64,000 bases of DNA, from positions 21,870 to 85,869 of the forward strand of contig NZ_QFRK01000023.1 in NCBI RefSeq assembly GCF_003143855.1. The letters run 5' to 3'. Below the pieces are notes generated by a model. The model was not told where the DNA came from and ran no database searches. It worked only from the letters and a program-made list of their open reading frames with translations. A program made the position numbers and the translations under genes. Below are positions 40,643 through 49,543 of the stretch, in pieces. Source of the stretch: Streptomyces sp. NWU339. Lineage in GTDB: Bacteria; Actinomycetota; Actinomycetes; Streptomycetales; Streptomycetaceae. Numbering within the stretch: position 1 is the first letter of the stretch; every line of letters starts with the position of its first letter.

Positions 40643-40711
40643 CGCCGCCGTTCCCTCCTGCCACCGTCCCCCCGGGCGGAGCACGTCGTACGAGTCGCAC
40701 GAGGAGCTTTC

Positions 40712-40966
40712 ATGCAGCAGGACAAGCACCCCGACTACCACCCCGTCGTCTTCCGTGACCGGTCCGCCGGTTACGCCTTCCTCACCCGGTCCACCGCGAC
40801 CAGCGAGCAGACCATCGAATGGGACGACGGCGAGACCTACCCGGTGGTGGAGGTGGAGATCTCCTCGGAGAGCCACCCCTTCTACACGGGCAAGGCACGC
40901 ACCGTGGACACGGAAGGGCGCGTCGCCCGCTTCGAGCGCCGGTACGGCGGTGAGGGCTCCGGGTGA
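40712..40966 (+). CDS. rpmE2: 50S ribosomal protein L31 type B (zinc-independent)
   Basis: 84 residues from ATG 40712, with GAGGAG upstream. The sequence MQQDKHPDYHPVVFRDRSAG, then TIEWDDGETYPVVEVEISSE and HPFYTGKARTVDTEGRVARF, is characteristic of L31B. There are no cysteines, so it is the zinc-free paralogue. In Streptomyces such C-minus paralogues are usually derepressed by Zur in zinc starvation, replacing the zinc form. I saw no clear Zur box in the short upstream gap. Confidence 0.95.
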   Translation: MQQDKHPDYHPVVFRDRSAGYAFLTRSTATSEQTIEWDDGETYPVVEVEISSESHPFYTGKARTVDTEGRVARFERRYGGEGSG

Positions 40967-40995
40967 GGCCCCCGGAAGGGCCGGGGACCACCGCC

Positions 40996-41790
40996 TCAGA
41001 TCACGTTGAGCGCCACCGCGCCGCCCACTCCGCCGAGCAGCATGAACGCCGGCATCAGCACCTTGATCTCCACCCAGCTGCCCGCCCTGAACCGCATCGC
41101 CTTCGGCGGGCCCACGGGGTACCAGCGCTTGCGGCCCACCGGTATGGGCCACAGGATCGGACAGCCGGAGACGGTCAGTGCGTCCCCGATGTCGTGGACC
41201 AGCGCGCCCAGGACGATCGGCAGCCCCAGCCACAGGTACTCCTGGCCCGGTGCGGTGAACAGCCAGGCGGCGCCGTTGCCCGGCTGGTCCAGAATGCCCG
41301 CGAGGATCCACGCGCTGGTCGCGGCGAGCAGCCACACCAGCACATCGCTGCTGGCGCCCCGGGTCGCCCGCCACAGCAGGCCCTCGATGGCCAGCACCAT
41401 GTGGACGAAGAGGATGGCCAGCACCGCCCACCGGCCGCCGGTGATCGCCAGGACGGAGGTGCCCCCACCGATCAGGACCGCCCACAGCCAGGTGTGGGTG
41501 AGGGTGCGGTGGCCGCCGGAACGGCGCGGGTCGCCCGGCTTCTTGGTGGCCTTGTAGACGGCGTACGACAGCTTGTCGACGATCTCGCACAGTCGCCGGG
41601 AGACGGGCCCGAAGGCGCGGGATATCGTCGCCGCCTTGTGGTCCAGGTCCGGGGCGAGGGCCGCACCGGCACAGATGAGAGCGCCGACCAGGAGCACCGG
41701 CCAGGGCATCGGTTTTCCTGCGGCGGCCGTCGCCGCTCCGACACCGAGCCAGGCCGCGGCGCCCGACAGTGAGTGTGCTGGTCCCATCAT
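40996..41790 (-). CDS. membrane-bound metal-dependent hydrolase (YdjM family)
   Basis: 264 residues from ATG 41790; upstream in-frame GTG 41808 is possible. The family signature is HSLSGAAAWLG at the N-terminus, PDLDHKAATISRAFGPVSRR, SGGHRTLTHTWLWAVLIGGG and ALVHDIGDALTVSGCPILWP. The conserved His/Asp residues (H in HSLSG, PDLDH, HRTLTH, HDIGD) are all there, with several TM helices between them. The exact reaction is unknown for this family. It diverges from the helicase gene at 41927. Confidence 0.88.
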   Translation of the reverse strand: MMGPAHSLSGAAAWLGVGAATAAAGKPMPWPVLLVGALICAGAALAPDLDHKAATISRAFGPVSRRLCEIVDKLSYAVYKATKKPGDPRRSGGHRTLTHTWLWAVLIGGGTSVLAITGGRWAVLAILFVHMVLAIEGLLWRATRGASSDVLVWLLAATSAWILAGILDQPGNGAAWLFTAPGQEYLWLGLPIVLGALVHDIGDALTVSGCPILWPIPVGRKRWYPVGPPKAMRFRAGSWVEIKVLMPAFMLLGGVGGAVALNVI

Positions 41791-41926
41791 CCCCGTTGCC
41801 CGCCCCATCGCTCATGTACAGCTGTCCGGTTGACCAGGTGCGCTGACGCTCCTCGGCGCCACAGCGTAGCCTTCGCGATCTTCGTTCCCGAATCCGATTC
41901 CCACGCGGGGCCCGACGGCAGGCAAG

Positions 41927-44449
41927 ATGGGGGGCGTGACCCTCATCGATCAGCTGCCACCGACCGCCGACCCCGACGCCCTGTACGAAGCCTTCGAGTC
42001 GTGGGCCGAGGAACGCGGTCTCACGCTCTACCCCCACCAGGAGGAGGCGCTGATCGAGGTGGTCTCCGGGGCGAATGTGATCGTCTCGACGCCCACCGGC
42101 TCGGGCAAGAGCATGATCGCGGCGGCCGCCCACTTCGCCGCGCTGGCGCGGGACGAGGTCACCTTCTACACGGCCCCCATCAAAGCCCTGGTGTCGGAGA
42201 AGTTCTTCGAGCTGTGCAAGATCTTCGGCACGGAGAACGTCGGTATGCTGACCGGCGACGCGTCCGTCAACGCCGACGCCCCGGTCATCTGCTGCACCGC
42301 CGAGGTACTGGCGTCGATCGCACTGCGCGACGGCAGGCACGCCGACGTCGGCCAGGTCGTCATGGACGAGTTCCACTTCTACGCGGAGCCGGACCGCGGC
42401 TGGGCCTGGCAGATCCCGCTGCTGGAACTGCCGCAGGCGCAGTTCGTCCTGATGTCGGCGACGCTCGGTGACGTCTCCTTCTTCGAGAAGGACCTCGCCC
42501 GCCGCACCGGCCGCCCCACCTCGGTGGTCCGCTCGGCGACCCGCCCGGTACCGCTGTCCTACGAATACCGCTACACGCCGCTCACCGAGACGCTCACGGA
42601 TCTGCTGGCGGCCCGGCAGGCTCCGGTCTACATCGTGCACTTCACGCAGGCGCAGGCGGTGGAACGGGCCCAGGCGCTGATGAGCATCAACATGTGCACG
42701 CGCGAGGAGAAGGACCGGATCGCCGAGCTGATCGGCAACTTCCGCTTCACCACCAAGTTCGGCCGCAACCTCTCCCGCTACGTCCGGCACGGCATCGGTG
42801 TGCACCACGCCGGCATGCTGCCCAAGTACCGGCGGCTGGTGGAGAAGCTCGCGCAGGCCGGTCTGCTGAAGGTCATCTGCGGTACGGACACGCTGGGCGT
42901 GGGCGTCAACGTCCCGATCCGCACGGTGCTGTTCACCGCCCTGACCAAGTACGACGGGAACCGCGTGCGCACGCTGCGGGCCCGTGAGTTCCATCAGATC
43001 GCGGGCCGCGCCGGACGGGCCGGCTTCGACACCGAGGGGTTCGTCGTCGCCCAGGCCCCCGAGCATGTCGTCGAGAACGAGAAGGCGCTGGCCAAGGCGG
43101 GCGACGACCCGAAGAAGCGTCGCAAGGTCGTCCGCAAGAAGGCGCCCGAGGGGTTCGTCGCCTGGTCGGAGCAGAGCTTCGAGAAGCTCATCGGCTCCGA
43201 TCCCGAGCCGCTGACCTCCCGTTTCCGGGTGACGCACACGATGCTGCTGTCGGTGATCGCCCGGCCCGGCAACGCCTTCGCGGCGATGCGGCACCTCCTC
43301 GAGGACAACCACGAGCCGCGCAGGCAGCAGCTGCGGCACATCCGGCGGGCGATCGCCATCTACCGCTCGCTGCTGGACGGCGGCATCGTCGAGAAGCTGG
43401 ACGCGCCGGACGCCGAGGGCCGGATCGTCCGGCTGACCGTGGATCTCCAGCAGGACTTCGCGCTGAACCAGCCGCTGTCCACCTTCGCGCTGGCCGCGTT
43501 CGAGCTGCTGGATCCCGACTCTCCTTCGTACGCGCTCGACATGGTGTCCGTGGTGGAGTCCACGCTGGACGACCCGCGCCAGATCCTCGCCGCCCAGCAG
43601 AACAAGGCACGCGGCGAGGCCGTCGCCGCGATGAAGGCGGACGGCGTCGAGTACGAGGAACGCATGGAGCGCCTCCAGGACATCACGTACCCGAAGCCGT
43701 TGGAGGAGCTGCTCTTCCACGCGTACAACACCTACCGCAAGAGCCATCCCTGGGTCGGCGACCATCCGCTGTCGCCGAAGTCCGTGGTACGGGACATGTA
43801 CGAACGGGCGATGTCCTTCACGGAGTTGGTGTCCCACTACGAGCTGGCCCGTACCGAGGGCATCGTGCTGCGGTACCTGGCCAGCGCCTACAAGGCCCTG
43901 GAGCACACGGTCCCGGACGACCTGAAGTCCGAGGACCTCCAGGACCTGATCGCCTGGCTGGGCGAGATGGTGCGTCAGGTCGACTCCAGTCTGCTGGACG
44001 AGTGGGAGCAGCTGGCCAACCCCGCGGAGATGACCGCCGAGGAGGCCCAGGAGAAGGCCGACCAGGTCAAGCCGGTCACCGCCAACGCGCGTGCCTTCCG
44101 CGTCCTGGTCCGCAACGCCATGTTCCGCCGGGTCGAGCTCGCCGCTCTGGACCAGGTGGACGCGCTGGGCGAGCTGGACGCCGAGGCCGGCTGGGACGCG
44201 GACGCCTGGGGCGAGGCGATGGACGCGTACTGGGACGAGTACGAGGAACTCGGCACCGGCCCCGACGCCCGCGGTCCCAAGCTGCTGCTGATCGAGGAGG
44301 AGCCGGCCGACGGGCTGTGGCGGGTCCGGCAGATCTTCGACGATCCGAACGGCGACCACGACTGGGGCATCAGCGCGCAGGTCGACCTCACCGCCTCCGA
44401 CGCGGAGGGCCGCGCGGTCGTCCGGGTCACCGATGTCGGCCAGCTGTGA
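41927..44449 (+). CDS. Ski2-like DEAD/DEAH-box helicase (DUF3516 C-terminal region)
   Basis: 840 residues from ATG 41927; GTG 41936 is a second choice. Helicase motifs: Q region YPHQEEALIEVVSG, motif I STPTGSGKSMIA near residue 58, Ia YTAPIKALVSEKF, motif II VMDEFHFY (DEFH variant), III MSATLGD, and HHAGMLPKYRRLVEKLAQAG, CGTDTLGVGVNVPIRTV and QIAGRAGRAGF for motifs IV-VI. The C-terminal 350 residues match the actinobacterial DUF3516 extension. The protein is predicted to be an RNA or DNA helicase of the Ski2/Mtr4 superfamily. It is 19 bases before tesB and probably co-transcribed with it. Confidence 0.92.
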   Translation: MGGVTLIDQLPPTADPDALYEAFESWAEERGLTLYPHQEEALIEVVSGANVIVSTPTGSGKSMIAAAAHFAALARDEVTFYTAPIKALVSEKFFELCKIFGTENVGMLTGDASVNADAPVICCTAEVLASIALRDGRHADVGQVVMDEFHFYAEPDRGWAWQIPLLELPQAQFVLMSATLGDVSFFEKDLARRTGRPTSVVRSATRPVPLSYEYRYTPLTETLTDLLAARQAPVYIVHFTQAQAVERAQALMSINMCTREEKDRIAELIGNFRFTTKFGRNLSRYVRHGIGVHHAGMLPKYRRLVEKLAQAGLLKVICGTDTLGVGVNVPIRTVLFTALTKYDGNRVRTLRAREFHQIAGRAGRAGFDTEGFVVAQAPEHVVENEKALAKAGDDPKKRRKVVRKKAPEGFVAWSEQSFEKLIGSDPEPLTSRFRVTHTMLLSVIARPGNAFAAMRHLLEDNHEPRRQQLRHIRRAIAIYRSLLDGGIVEKLDAPDAEGRIVRLTVDLQQDFALNQPLSTFALAAFELLDPDSPSYALDMVSVVESTLDDPRQILAAQQNKARGEAVAAMKADGVEYEERMERLQDITYPKPLEELLFHAYNTYRKSHPWVGDHPLSPKSVVRDMYERAMSFTELVSHYELARTEGIVLRYLASAYKALEHTVPDDLKSEDLQDLIAWLGEMVRQVDSSLLDEWEQLANPAEMTAEEAQEKADQVKPVTANARAFRVLVRNAMFRRVELAALDQVDALGELDAEAGWDADAWGEAMDAYWDEYEELGTGPDARGPKLLLIEEEPADGLWRVRQIFDDPNGDHDWGISAQVDLTASDAEGRAVVRVTDVGQL

Positions 44450-44468
44450 GCACAGGAGCGTTCCTCCC

Positions 44469-45335
44469 ATGACGAATCCGACCGAGAGCCTCGTCGCCCT
44501 GCTCGACCTGGAGCAGATCGAGGTCAACATCTTCCGGGGCCGCAGTCCGCAGGAGTCGCTGCAGCGGGTCTTCGGCGGCCAGGTGGCCGGCCAGGCCCTG
44601 GTCTCCGCGGGCCGCACCACCGAGGGCGACCGCCCCGTGCACTCGCTGCACGCGTACTTCCTGCGCCCGGGGCGCCCCGGGGTGCCGATCGTGTACGAGG
44701 TGGAACGGGTGCGGGACGGACGGTCGTTCACGACCCGCCGGGTCACCGCCGTGCAGCAGGGGCGCACGATCTTCAATCTCACCGCTTCCTTCCACAGACC
44801 TGAACAGGGGAGTTTCGAGCACCAGTTGCCGCCGGCCCGCGCGGTGCCGGACCCCGAGTCGCTGCCGACGGTCACGGACGAGATCCGCGAGCACCTGGGC
44901 ACGCTGCCGGAGCAGTTGGAGCTGATGGCCCGCCGTCAGCCCTTCGACATCCGCTACGTGGACCGGCTGCGCTGGAACCGGGACGACGTCAAGGGCGCCG
45001 AGCCGCGCAGTGCGGTGTGGATGCGCGCGGTCGGCCCGCTCGGTGACGATCCGCTGGTGCACACGTGCGCCCTGACCTACGCCAGCGACATGACCTTGCT
45101 GGACGCCGTCCGGATCCCGGTGGAGCCGCTGTGGGGTCCGCGGGGCTTCGACATGGCGTCGCTGGACCACGCCATGTGGTTCCACCGCCCGTTCCGTGCG
45201 GACGAGTGGTTCCTGTACGACCAGGAGTCACCGATCGCCACGGGCGGGCGGGGGCTGGCCCGCGGGCGGATCTACGACCGTGCGGGGCGGATGCTGGTGT
45301 CCGTCGTCCAGGAGGGGCTGTTCCGGGCGTTGTAG
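44469..45335 (+). CDS. tesB: acyl-CoA thioesterase II (TesB family)
   Basis: 288 residues from ATG 44469, with AGGAG upstream. Double hotdog fold: QRVFGGQVAGQALVSAGRTT and SLHAYFLRPGRPGVPIVYEV in the first half, then HTCALTYASDMTLLDAVRIP with the catalytic Asp, and SLDHAMWFHRPFRADEWFLY with the second-half active-site region, ending GRIYDRAGRMLVSVVQEGLF. The enzyme hydrolyses medium/long-chain acyl-CoA to free acid and CoA. Normal family length. Confidence 0.94.
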   Translation: MTNPTESLVALLDLEQIEVNIFRGRSPQESLQRVFGGQVAGQALVSAGRTTEGDRPVHSLHAYFLRPGRPGVPIVYEVERVRDGRSFTTRRVTAVQQGRTIFNLTASFHRPEQGSFEHQLPPARAVPDPESLPTVTDEIREHLGTLPEQLELMARRQPFDIRYVDRLRWNRDDVKGAEPRSAVWMRAVGPLGDDPLVHTCALTYASDMTLLDAVRIPVEPLWGPRGFDMASLDHAMWFHRPFRADEWFLYDQESPIATGGRGLARGRIYDRAGRMLVSVVQEGLFRAL

Positions 45336-45455
45336 GCCGGCGGGCCGGTCGCCGGTTCCTGTCGCGCGGTTCCCGCCGGCGCCCGGCCCGGCGGGCGGGC
45401 CGGGCGTGGCGGGCACGGTCGTGGTGATGGTGTGGATGGCGGTGTTCGCGGACAT
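45228..45455 (-). CDS. possible small Pro/Thr-rich protein, antisense to the tesB end
   Basis: 75 codons from ATG 45455, preceded by a good GGGGGAG ribosome-binding site at 6 bases. The N-terminus is MSANTAIHTITTTVPATPGP, with GC-rich third positions, and the second half is antisense to the tesB 3' end. No homology recognised. The strong ribosome-binding site is the only reason to list it. Confidence 0.3.
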   Translation of the reverse strand: MSANTAIHTITTTVPATPGPPAGPGAGGNRATGTGDRPAGLQRPEQPLLDDGHQHPPRTVVDPPAGQPPPARGDR

Positions 45456-45582
45456 GCTCGTCTCCCCCGCAGGATGTGCACGGTCGGCGCGGCGTGCGCC
45501 GACCCGGAGAAAACCGTATCCACTCCGTCACTCTCTGCGACAGCCCTGTGGACAACTCCGCGGGGGTCGACGAACGTGCGGG

Positions 45583-45996
45583 TCAGTTCCCTGTGAGACC
45601 GTTGGAGCCCGGTCGGCGGGCGTCCACGTCCAGATGTTCTCCGACCCGGTTGACCAGCAGGGTCATCTCGTAGGCGACCCGCCCGACATCGGCCTCGGCC
45701 CCACTGAGCACGCACAGGCAGCTGCCCGCGCCCGCCGCGGTGACGAAGAGCATGGCGTCGTCGAACTCGATCATCGTCTGGCGCATTCCGCCCGCACCGA
45801 AGTGCTGTCCGGATCCCTTGGCGAGGCTGTGCAGTCCGGACGACACGGCCGCCAAGTACTCCGCGTCCTCGCGGCGCAGTCCCGTGCTCGTCCCGGTCAC
45901 CAGTCCGTCGTTGGACAGGACCAGGGCGTGCCGCACCTGCTCGACACGCTGGGTCAGGTCGTCCAGCAGCCAGTCGAGTCCCTGATTTTGCGTCAT
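45583..45996 (-). CDS. roadblock/LC7 domain protein (orphan)
   Basis: 137 residues from ATG 45996, with GGGGGAG upstream. A standard actinobacterial roadblock domain: LDWLLDDLTQRVEQVRHALV, LSNDGLVTGTSTGLRREDAE, YLAAVSSGLHSLAKGSGQHF, MIEFDDAMLFVTAAGAGSCL and ADVGRVAYEMTLLVNRVGEH. Normally such genes sit in conservon (cvn) operons with a nitrate-sensor-like kinase, DUF742 and a small GTPase. None of those is adjacent here. The protein may regulate a conservon GTPase in trans. Confidence 0.9.
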   Translation of the reverse strand: MTQNQGLDWLLDDLTQRVEQVRHALVLSNDGLVTGTSTGLRREDAEYLAAVSSGLHSLAKGSGQHFGAGGMRQTMIEFDDAMLFVTAAGAGSCLCVLSGAEADVGRVAYEMTLLVNRVGEHLDVDARRPGSNGLTGN

Positions 45997-46153
45997 TTCG
46001 TGAATCTCCCCCTTGCTCTTCCCCGTGATGGTTCCCGTGGTCCTGTCCGTGAGCCTTTCCGTTTGCTTCCCCCGTGCGGTGCATCCCCTGACGGGGAGAT
46101 CCCCTTGGCCAGCCTTCCCCACGACCGGGCGCCGGACAAGGAGGTTAGGAGCC

Positions 46154-46238
46154 ATGGGACAGAAGTTGACCGACGAAGAGTGGCCCGAGTTCGTCTCGCG
46201 CAGAACCCGCACCGGCAAGCTCTCCACCGCCGGACGGT
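46154..46238 (+). pseudogene. PPOX/F420-dependent oxidoreductase, N-terminal stub
   Basis: ATG 46154, with AAGGAGG upstream (46138-46144), begins GQKLTDEEWPEFVSRRTRTG followed by KLSTAGR. This is the usual start of actinobacterial pyridoxamine-oxidase-like F420-dependent enzymes (xFVSxGTRTGKLxTV). After about 27 codons the frame changes to unrelated Arg/Gly-rich sequence running into the methyltransferase gene in another frame. About 100 residues of the split-barrel domain are missing, which implies a deletion that joined it to the methyltransferase start. Confidence 0.6.
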
Positions 46239-46265
46239 GCGGTCCGGGCCGTCCGGTGGGGGATC

Positions 46266-46874
46266 ATGCGGGACATGAGCGACGACCACACACACGTCCA
46301 GGAGTTCTTCAGCGCGCGGGCAGCCGGCTGGGACCGCCGCTTCCCCGACGACGGTCCGGCCTACGCGGCCGCGGTCGCCGACCTCGGGCTGCGCGAGGGC
46401 GACCGGGTGCTCGACGCGGGCTGTGGCACAGGACGGGCCCTGCCGCCGCTGCGTGCCGCGGTGGGCCCCTCGGGAACGGTCCTCGGGGCTGATCTGACGC
46501 CGGCCATGCTGCGGGAGGCCGCGGCCGCCGGACGGGACGACGACGGCACGCTGCTGCTCACCGACGCCGCCGCGCTTCCCCTGCGCTCGGGGTCGCTCGA
46601 CGCCGTGTTCGCGGCGGGCCTCATCGCGCACCTGCCCCACCCGGCCGAAAATCTCCGTGAGTTGGCGCGGGTGGTGCGTCCCGGTGGGGTGCTCGCGTTG
46701 TTCCACCCGATCGGCAGGGCCGCGCTCGCCGCGCGCCAGGGCCGCTCGCTCACACCGGACGATCTCCGTGCGGAGCACAACCTCCGTCCGCTGCTGGCCG
46801 GTTCGGGCTGGCGCATGACGTCGTACGCCGACGAGGACGCGCGGTTCCTGGCGCTGGCCGTCCGGGAGGACTGA
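46266..46874 (+). CDS. class I SAM-dependent methyltransferase
   Basis: 202 residues from ATG 46266; ATG 46275 is possible. Motif I is GDRVLDAGCGTGRALPPL, motif II ADLTPAMLREAAA, then LLLTDAAALPLRSGSLDAVF and the post-motif region ELARVVRPGGVLALFHPIGR. This is a Methyltransf_11 type enzyme acting on an unknown small molecule. GGTGGGGGA before the start is the ribosome-binding site and lies inside the decayed PPOX reading frame. The methyltransferase therefore may use expression signals of the truncated gene. Confidence 0.9.
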   Translation: MRDMSDDHTHVQEFFSARAAGWDRRFPDDGPAYAAAVADLGLREGDRVLDAGCGTGRALPPLRAAVGPSGTVLGADLTPAMLREAAAAGRDDDGTLLLTDAAALPLRSGSLDAVFAAGLIAHLPHPAENLRELARVVRPGGVLALFHPIGRAALAARQGRSLTPDDLRAEHNLRPLLAGSGWRMTSYADEDARFLALAVRED

Positions 46875-46895
46875 CCTCTCCGGCCGCCCCGGCGC

Positions 46896-47792
46896 TCAGT
46901 CGGCGGGCGTGGCGTCCGGGTGCCGCACCGGGCAGCCGCCGAGGCCCGGCACCGGGTGGGTGCCCAGGTCCTCCAGCCGGTAGCCGTTCGGATAGCTCTT
47001 GATCTCCCAGTTCTGCCGGGCGAAGTGCGGGGCGCGCCGGGGCGGCAGCAGCCGGACCGCGCGGCCGCGCAGCCGCACCGCGCGGCGTACGCACGCGCGT
47101 GTGGCGGCGCTCGGCGGGGTGTACCGGAAGGCCCGCAGGAGGGGGTCGTCGAGCAGGGCGAGTGTGGCGGTGCGCAGCAGCGGGGCGAGCGGGCGCGGGT
47201 ACCAGGAGGTCATGAGACCGAGTGTGGCGTCCGAGACCCGGCGCGCGCCCTCGTCCCAGCCGAAGTGGGCCTGCTCGTAGGAGTCGAGGCAGTTCTCGAA
47301 CTCCTCATAGGAGCCGGGGATGCCCTGGATGCCCATGTGCCGCCCGAGTGTCCGGTAGTGGACGGCACTGGCGACGGTCTCGTGCCGCGACATCCTGCGC
47401 CACCCGTAGGCGTCGATCCACCGCTTGGGCATCACGACGAACGTGCAGAGGACGTATCGCATGTCGTCGTTGGGGATGTCGTAACCGCGGTGCATACCGT
47501 TGATGCGGCGGATCGCGGTCCGGCCCCGGTCGCTGCCGAATCCGTGCTCGACGACGGCGTCCAGGAGGAGCGATGTGTCGTCGTAGCGCTTCTGGGTGCG
47601 GTCCGTGAGCTCCGCGGTCTCGGCGAGCAGACGGCCGATGCGGGGAACGGCGTATGTGCGGTACAGGGCGAGTTCGAGTGACCGGGTGAAGTCCCAGGGG
47701 AATTCGTACGCCACGCTGAGGCGGTAGATCTCCGTGGCGTCCCGGTGCGGGTCCATCCGCCGGATGCGTTCCAGTCGCTCGAAGCGCTTCAC
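46896..47792 (-). CDS. oxygenase MpaB family protein (DUF2236)
   Basis: 298 residues from GTG 47792, with AAGGGGG upstream. Typical blocks: YRLSVAYEFPWDFTRSLELA, YAVPRIGRLLAETAELTDRT, KRYDDTSLLLDAVVEHGF, INGMHRGYDIPNDDMRYVLC, and FVVMPKRWIDAYGWRRMSRH. These include the His and Arg residues of the heme pocket region in this family (latex-clearing protein and MpaB relatives). Probable haem-binding oxygenase with unknown substrate. Confidence 0.9.
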   Translation of the reverse strand: MKRFERLERIRRMDPHRDATEIYRLSVAYEFPWDFTRSLELALYRTYAVPRIGRLLAETAELTDRTQKRYDDTSLLLDAVVEHGFGSDRGRTAIRRINGMHRGYDIPNDDMRYVLCTFVVMPKRWIDAYGWRRMSRHETVASAVHYRTLGRHMGIQGIPGSYEEFENCLDSYEQAHFGWDEGARRVSDATLGLMTSWYPRPLAPLLRTATLALLDDPLLRAFRYTPPSAATRACVRRAVRLRGRAVRLLPPRRAPHFARQNWEIKSYPNGYRLEDLGTHPVPGLGGCPVRHPDATPAD

Positions 47793-48032
47793 CGTGCCGC
47801 CCCCTTCTGCTGCCTGACTCCAATCCTACTGTGCGTGGCGGGTGTTGTACGGCTGGTGAAGGTCACGGTGGCCCGACAGGACGTCCGAGGGCACGCCCGC
47901 GCGGCAGCGGGTGGCCGATTCGCCCCGTCCTGGCGGAAAGCCGCCGCTCCGGGCGGGGCTTCGAGGTCGTGACAAGGGGCTCGGGGTCGGATTAGGGTGC
48001 GCGCCGGTGAACGAGACGACGGGGAGGCCGGA

Positions 48033-48923
48033 ATGGCCGGGACGGACGAGGAAGCCACCACCGCGGACGACGCGCTCTATGTGCTCACGGCGGCGTTGCT
48101 GACGCCGGCGAAGTTCCCGAGCGTGCTGGGCGACGACTATCCGGAGGCGTGCGCGGTGCTCAGCCTCGCCCCGCTCGCCGACGGGTACGGGCTTGTGCTC
48201 GGGCAGGACGGCGAGGGCGCCCGGTGGACCGTCGTCGTCGACGACGTGTCGCTGGTCGCCGTCGCGATCGCTTCCTGGGACTGCGGCATGGAGCACGATC
48301 TGTCGCCGGACGAGCGCACGGTCGTCGCCGCACTGCCGGGCTGGCCCCTCGCGGTCGCCGTCGCGGCGCCGAACGTACCCGCGCCGCACGATCCGGACCC
48401 GGACACGACTGACGGGCCCGCGCTGACGCCTCCCGATTCCGAGGCCTGGGGACCGGCGCAGCGGCGCCTGGGCGCCGACGAGATCGCGCTCCAGTGGGCG
48501 GTCTGGCGGGAGCAGGTCGACGACACGTCCTTTCCGGCTGCGGGCGGCTCCGCAGAAACCCCCGACGGCGCCGGAGAGGCCGACGGGGACGGCCCCGCCG
48601 GGGATGACCTGCCCAAGGGCGGCGCCGGGTCCGATGTGCCGGACGGCCGGCCGGGCCACAGCGGCATCCGGCGCGCTCTGGCGGAGGCGCGCTCCTACCT
48701 CGCCTCGCCGCCGCCCCTCGGCCGGGTCCGCTCGTCCTTCGCCCCGGGCGGGGCGCGCACACTGCGTGCCGACGGGTCCGGCTGGTCGCTCGTGGCCAGG
48801 ACCGACGACATCGCGTTCGTCCTGCTCGACGACGAACCCGGCGAGGTCCTCCCGGTGGGCAGGGGGCCGGAACTGCCGGGCCTCCTGGAGGGCCTCGACA
48901 AGATCGCCGTACGGCCGCTCTGA
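48033..48923 (+). CDS. hypothetical protein, actinomycete-specific
   Basis: 296 residues from ATG 48033, with GGGGAGG 5 bases upstream. An N-terminal ordered domain (DALYVLTAALLTPAKFPSVL, VVVDDVSLVAVAIASWDCGM, VVAALPGWPLAVAVAAPN) is followed by an acidic Pro/Asp/Gly-rich linker. The second ordered segment includes LALASPPP-like and GSGWSLVARTDDIAFVLLDD patterns. I do not recognise the family. No membrane segment or signal peptide is evident. The 240-base gap before it shows nothing else. Confidence 0.6.
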   Translation: MAGTDEEATTADDALYVLTAALLTPAKFPSVLGDDYPEACAVLSLAPLADGYGLVLGQDGEGARWTVVVDDVSLVAVAIASWDCGMEHDLSPDERTVVAALPGWPLAVAVAAPNVPAPHDPDPDTTDGPALTPPDSEAWGPAQRRLGADEIALQWAVWREQVDDTSFPAAGGSAETPDGAGEADGDGPAGDDLPKGGAGSDVPDGRPGHSGIRRALAEARSYLASPPPLGRVRSSFAPGGARTLRADGSGWSLVARTDDIAFVLLDDEPGEVLPVGRGPELPGLLEGLDKIAVRPL

Positions 48924-49021
48924 ACCGCGCGGGCAGCGCCCCGAGGCGGGGTCGGCCCAGGATCCGGGCCGGGGCCATGGCCCCGGCCCGGCACCGACCC
49001 GCCGGACGCGCCCCACCGGTC

Positions 49022-49204
49022 TCAGCGCCCCAGCTCCTTGCGCGAGACACGGCGCAGCCGGCTCCGCTGTGAAGGGTCCAGGGCGAGGTACGCGGCGGCC
49101 GGAACTCCCAGGACTATCAGGAGCGCCGCCCACCAGGGCAGCCAGATGAGCAGGATGAGCCCGGCCGCCACACCTCCCGCGGCGATCTTGGCGTTCTTCG
49201 ACAT
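49022..49204 (-). CDS. small membrane protein, 60 residues
   Basis: From ATG 49204, with AAGGAGG upstream. Two hydrophobic stretches (AAGGVAAGLILLIWLPWWAA, LLIVLGVPAAAYLAL) are followed by a basic tail (QRSRLRRVSRKELGR). A hairpin membrane topology with a positive cytoplasmic end is likely. No known family assigned. The strong ribosome-binding site and codon use support a real gene. Confidence 0.7.
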   Translation of the reverse strand: MSKNAKIAAGGVAAGLILLIWLPWWAALLIVLGVPAAAYLALDPSQRSRLRRVSRKELGR

Positions 49205-49340
49205 GAGTGTCGCCTCCTTCGCGGCCGTTGCCGCTCTCTGTCGTAAAAACGGGCTCGCGCCTTCGGCGGTTCCGACCGCGACCCTGAGACGTCCCTGAGG
49301 TTCGCCCCCTAGGCTTCCCTGAGGGCCGCCGTCGGCTCGT

Positions 49341-49388
49341 CGATGAGTCGACCCTCCGATGAGTCGACCCTCCGATGAGTCGACGATC
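49341..49388 (+). repeat. three tandem 16-bp repeats
   Basis: CGATGAGTCGACCCTC occurs at 49341-49356 and 49357-49372, and as CGATGAGTCGACGATC at 49373-49388, with a partial CGATG continuing. It is non-coding, in the divergent gap between the small membrane protein gene and the SNF2 helicase gene. Confidence 0.9.
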
Positions 49389-49543
49389 CGATGCTCCGGG
49401 ACGGAGCGCGACCGCGCATCCATGGTGACCCGGTTCACCGTCCAGGCATACCCGGTCGCCCCCGGCCGTGCTGTACTCTCGGCGACTCCGACGCCACTAG
49501 TCAAGTTTGATGAATCGCTGAAGCAAGGAAGTCCGTCATCGTC

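Noticed and set aside
39404..44902. A minus-strand open frame of 1832 codons
   Set aside because: It is antisense to several clear genes (ABC subunit B, DUF5709, L31, the Ski2-like helicase). Its product has no family features. Long antisense frames are expected in high-GC DNA.
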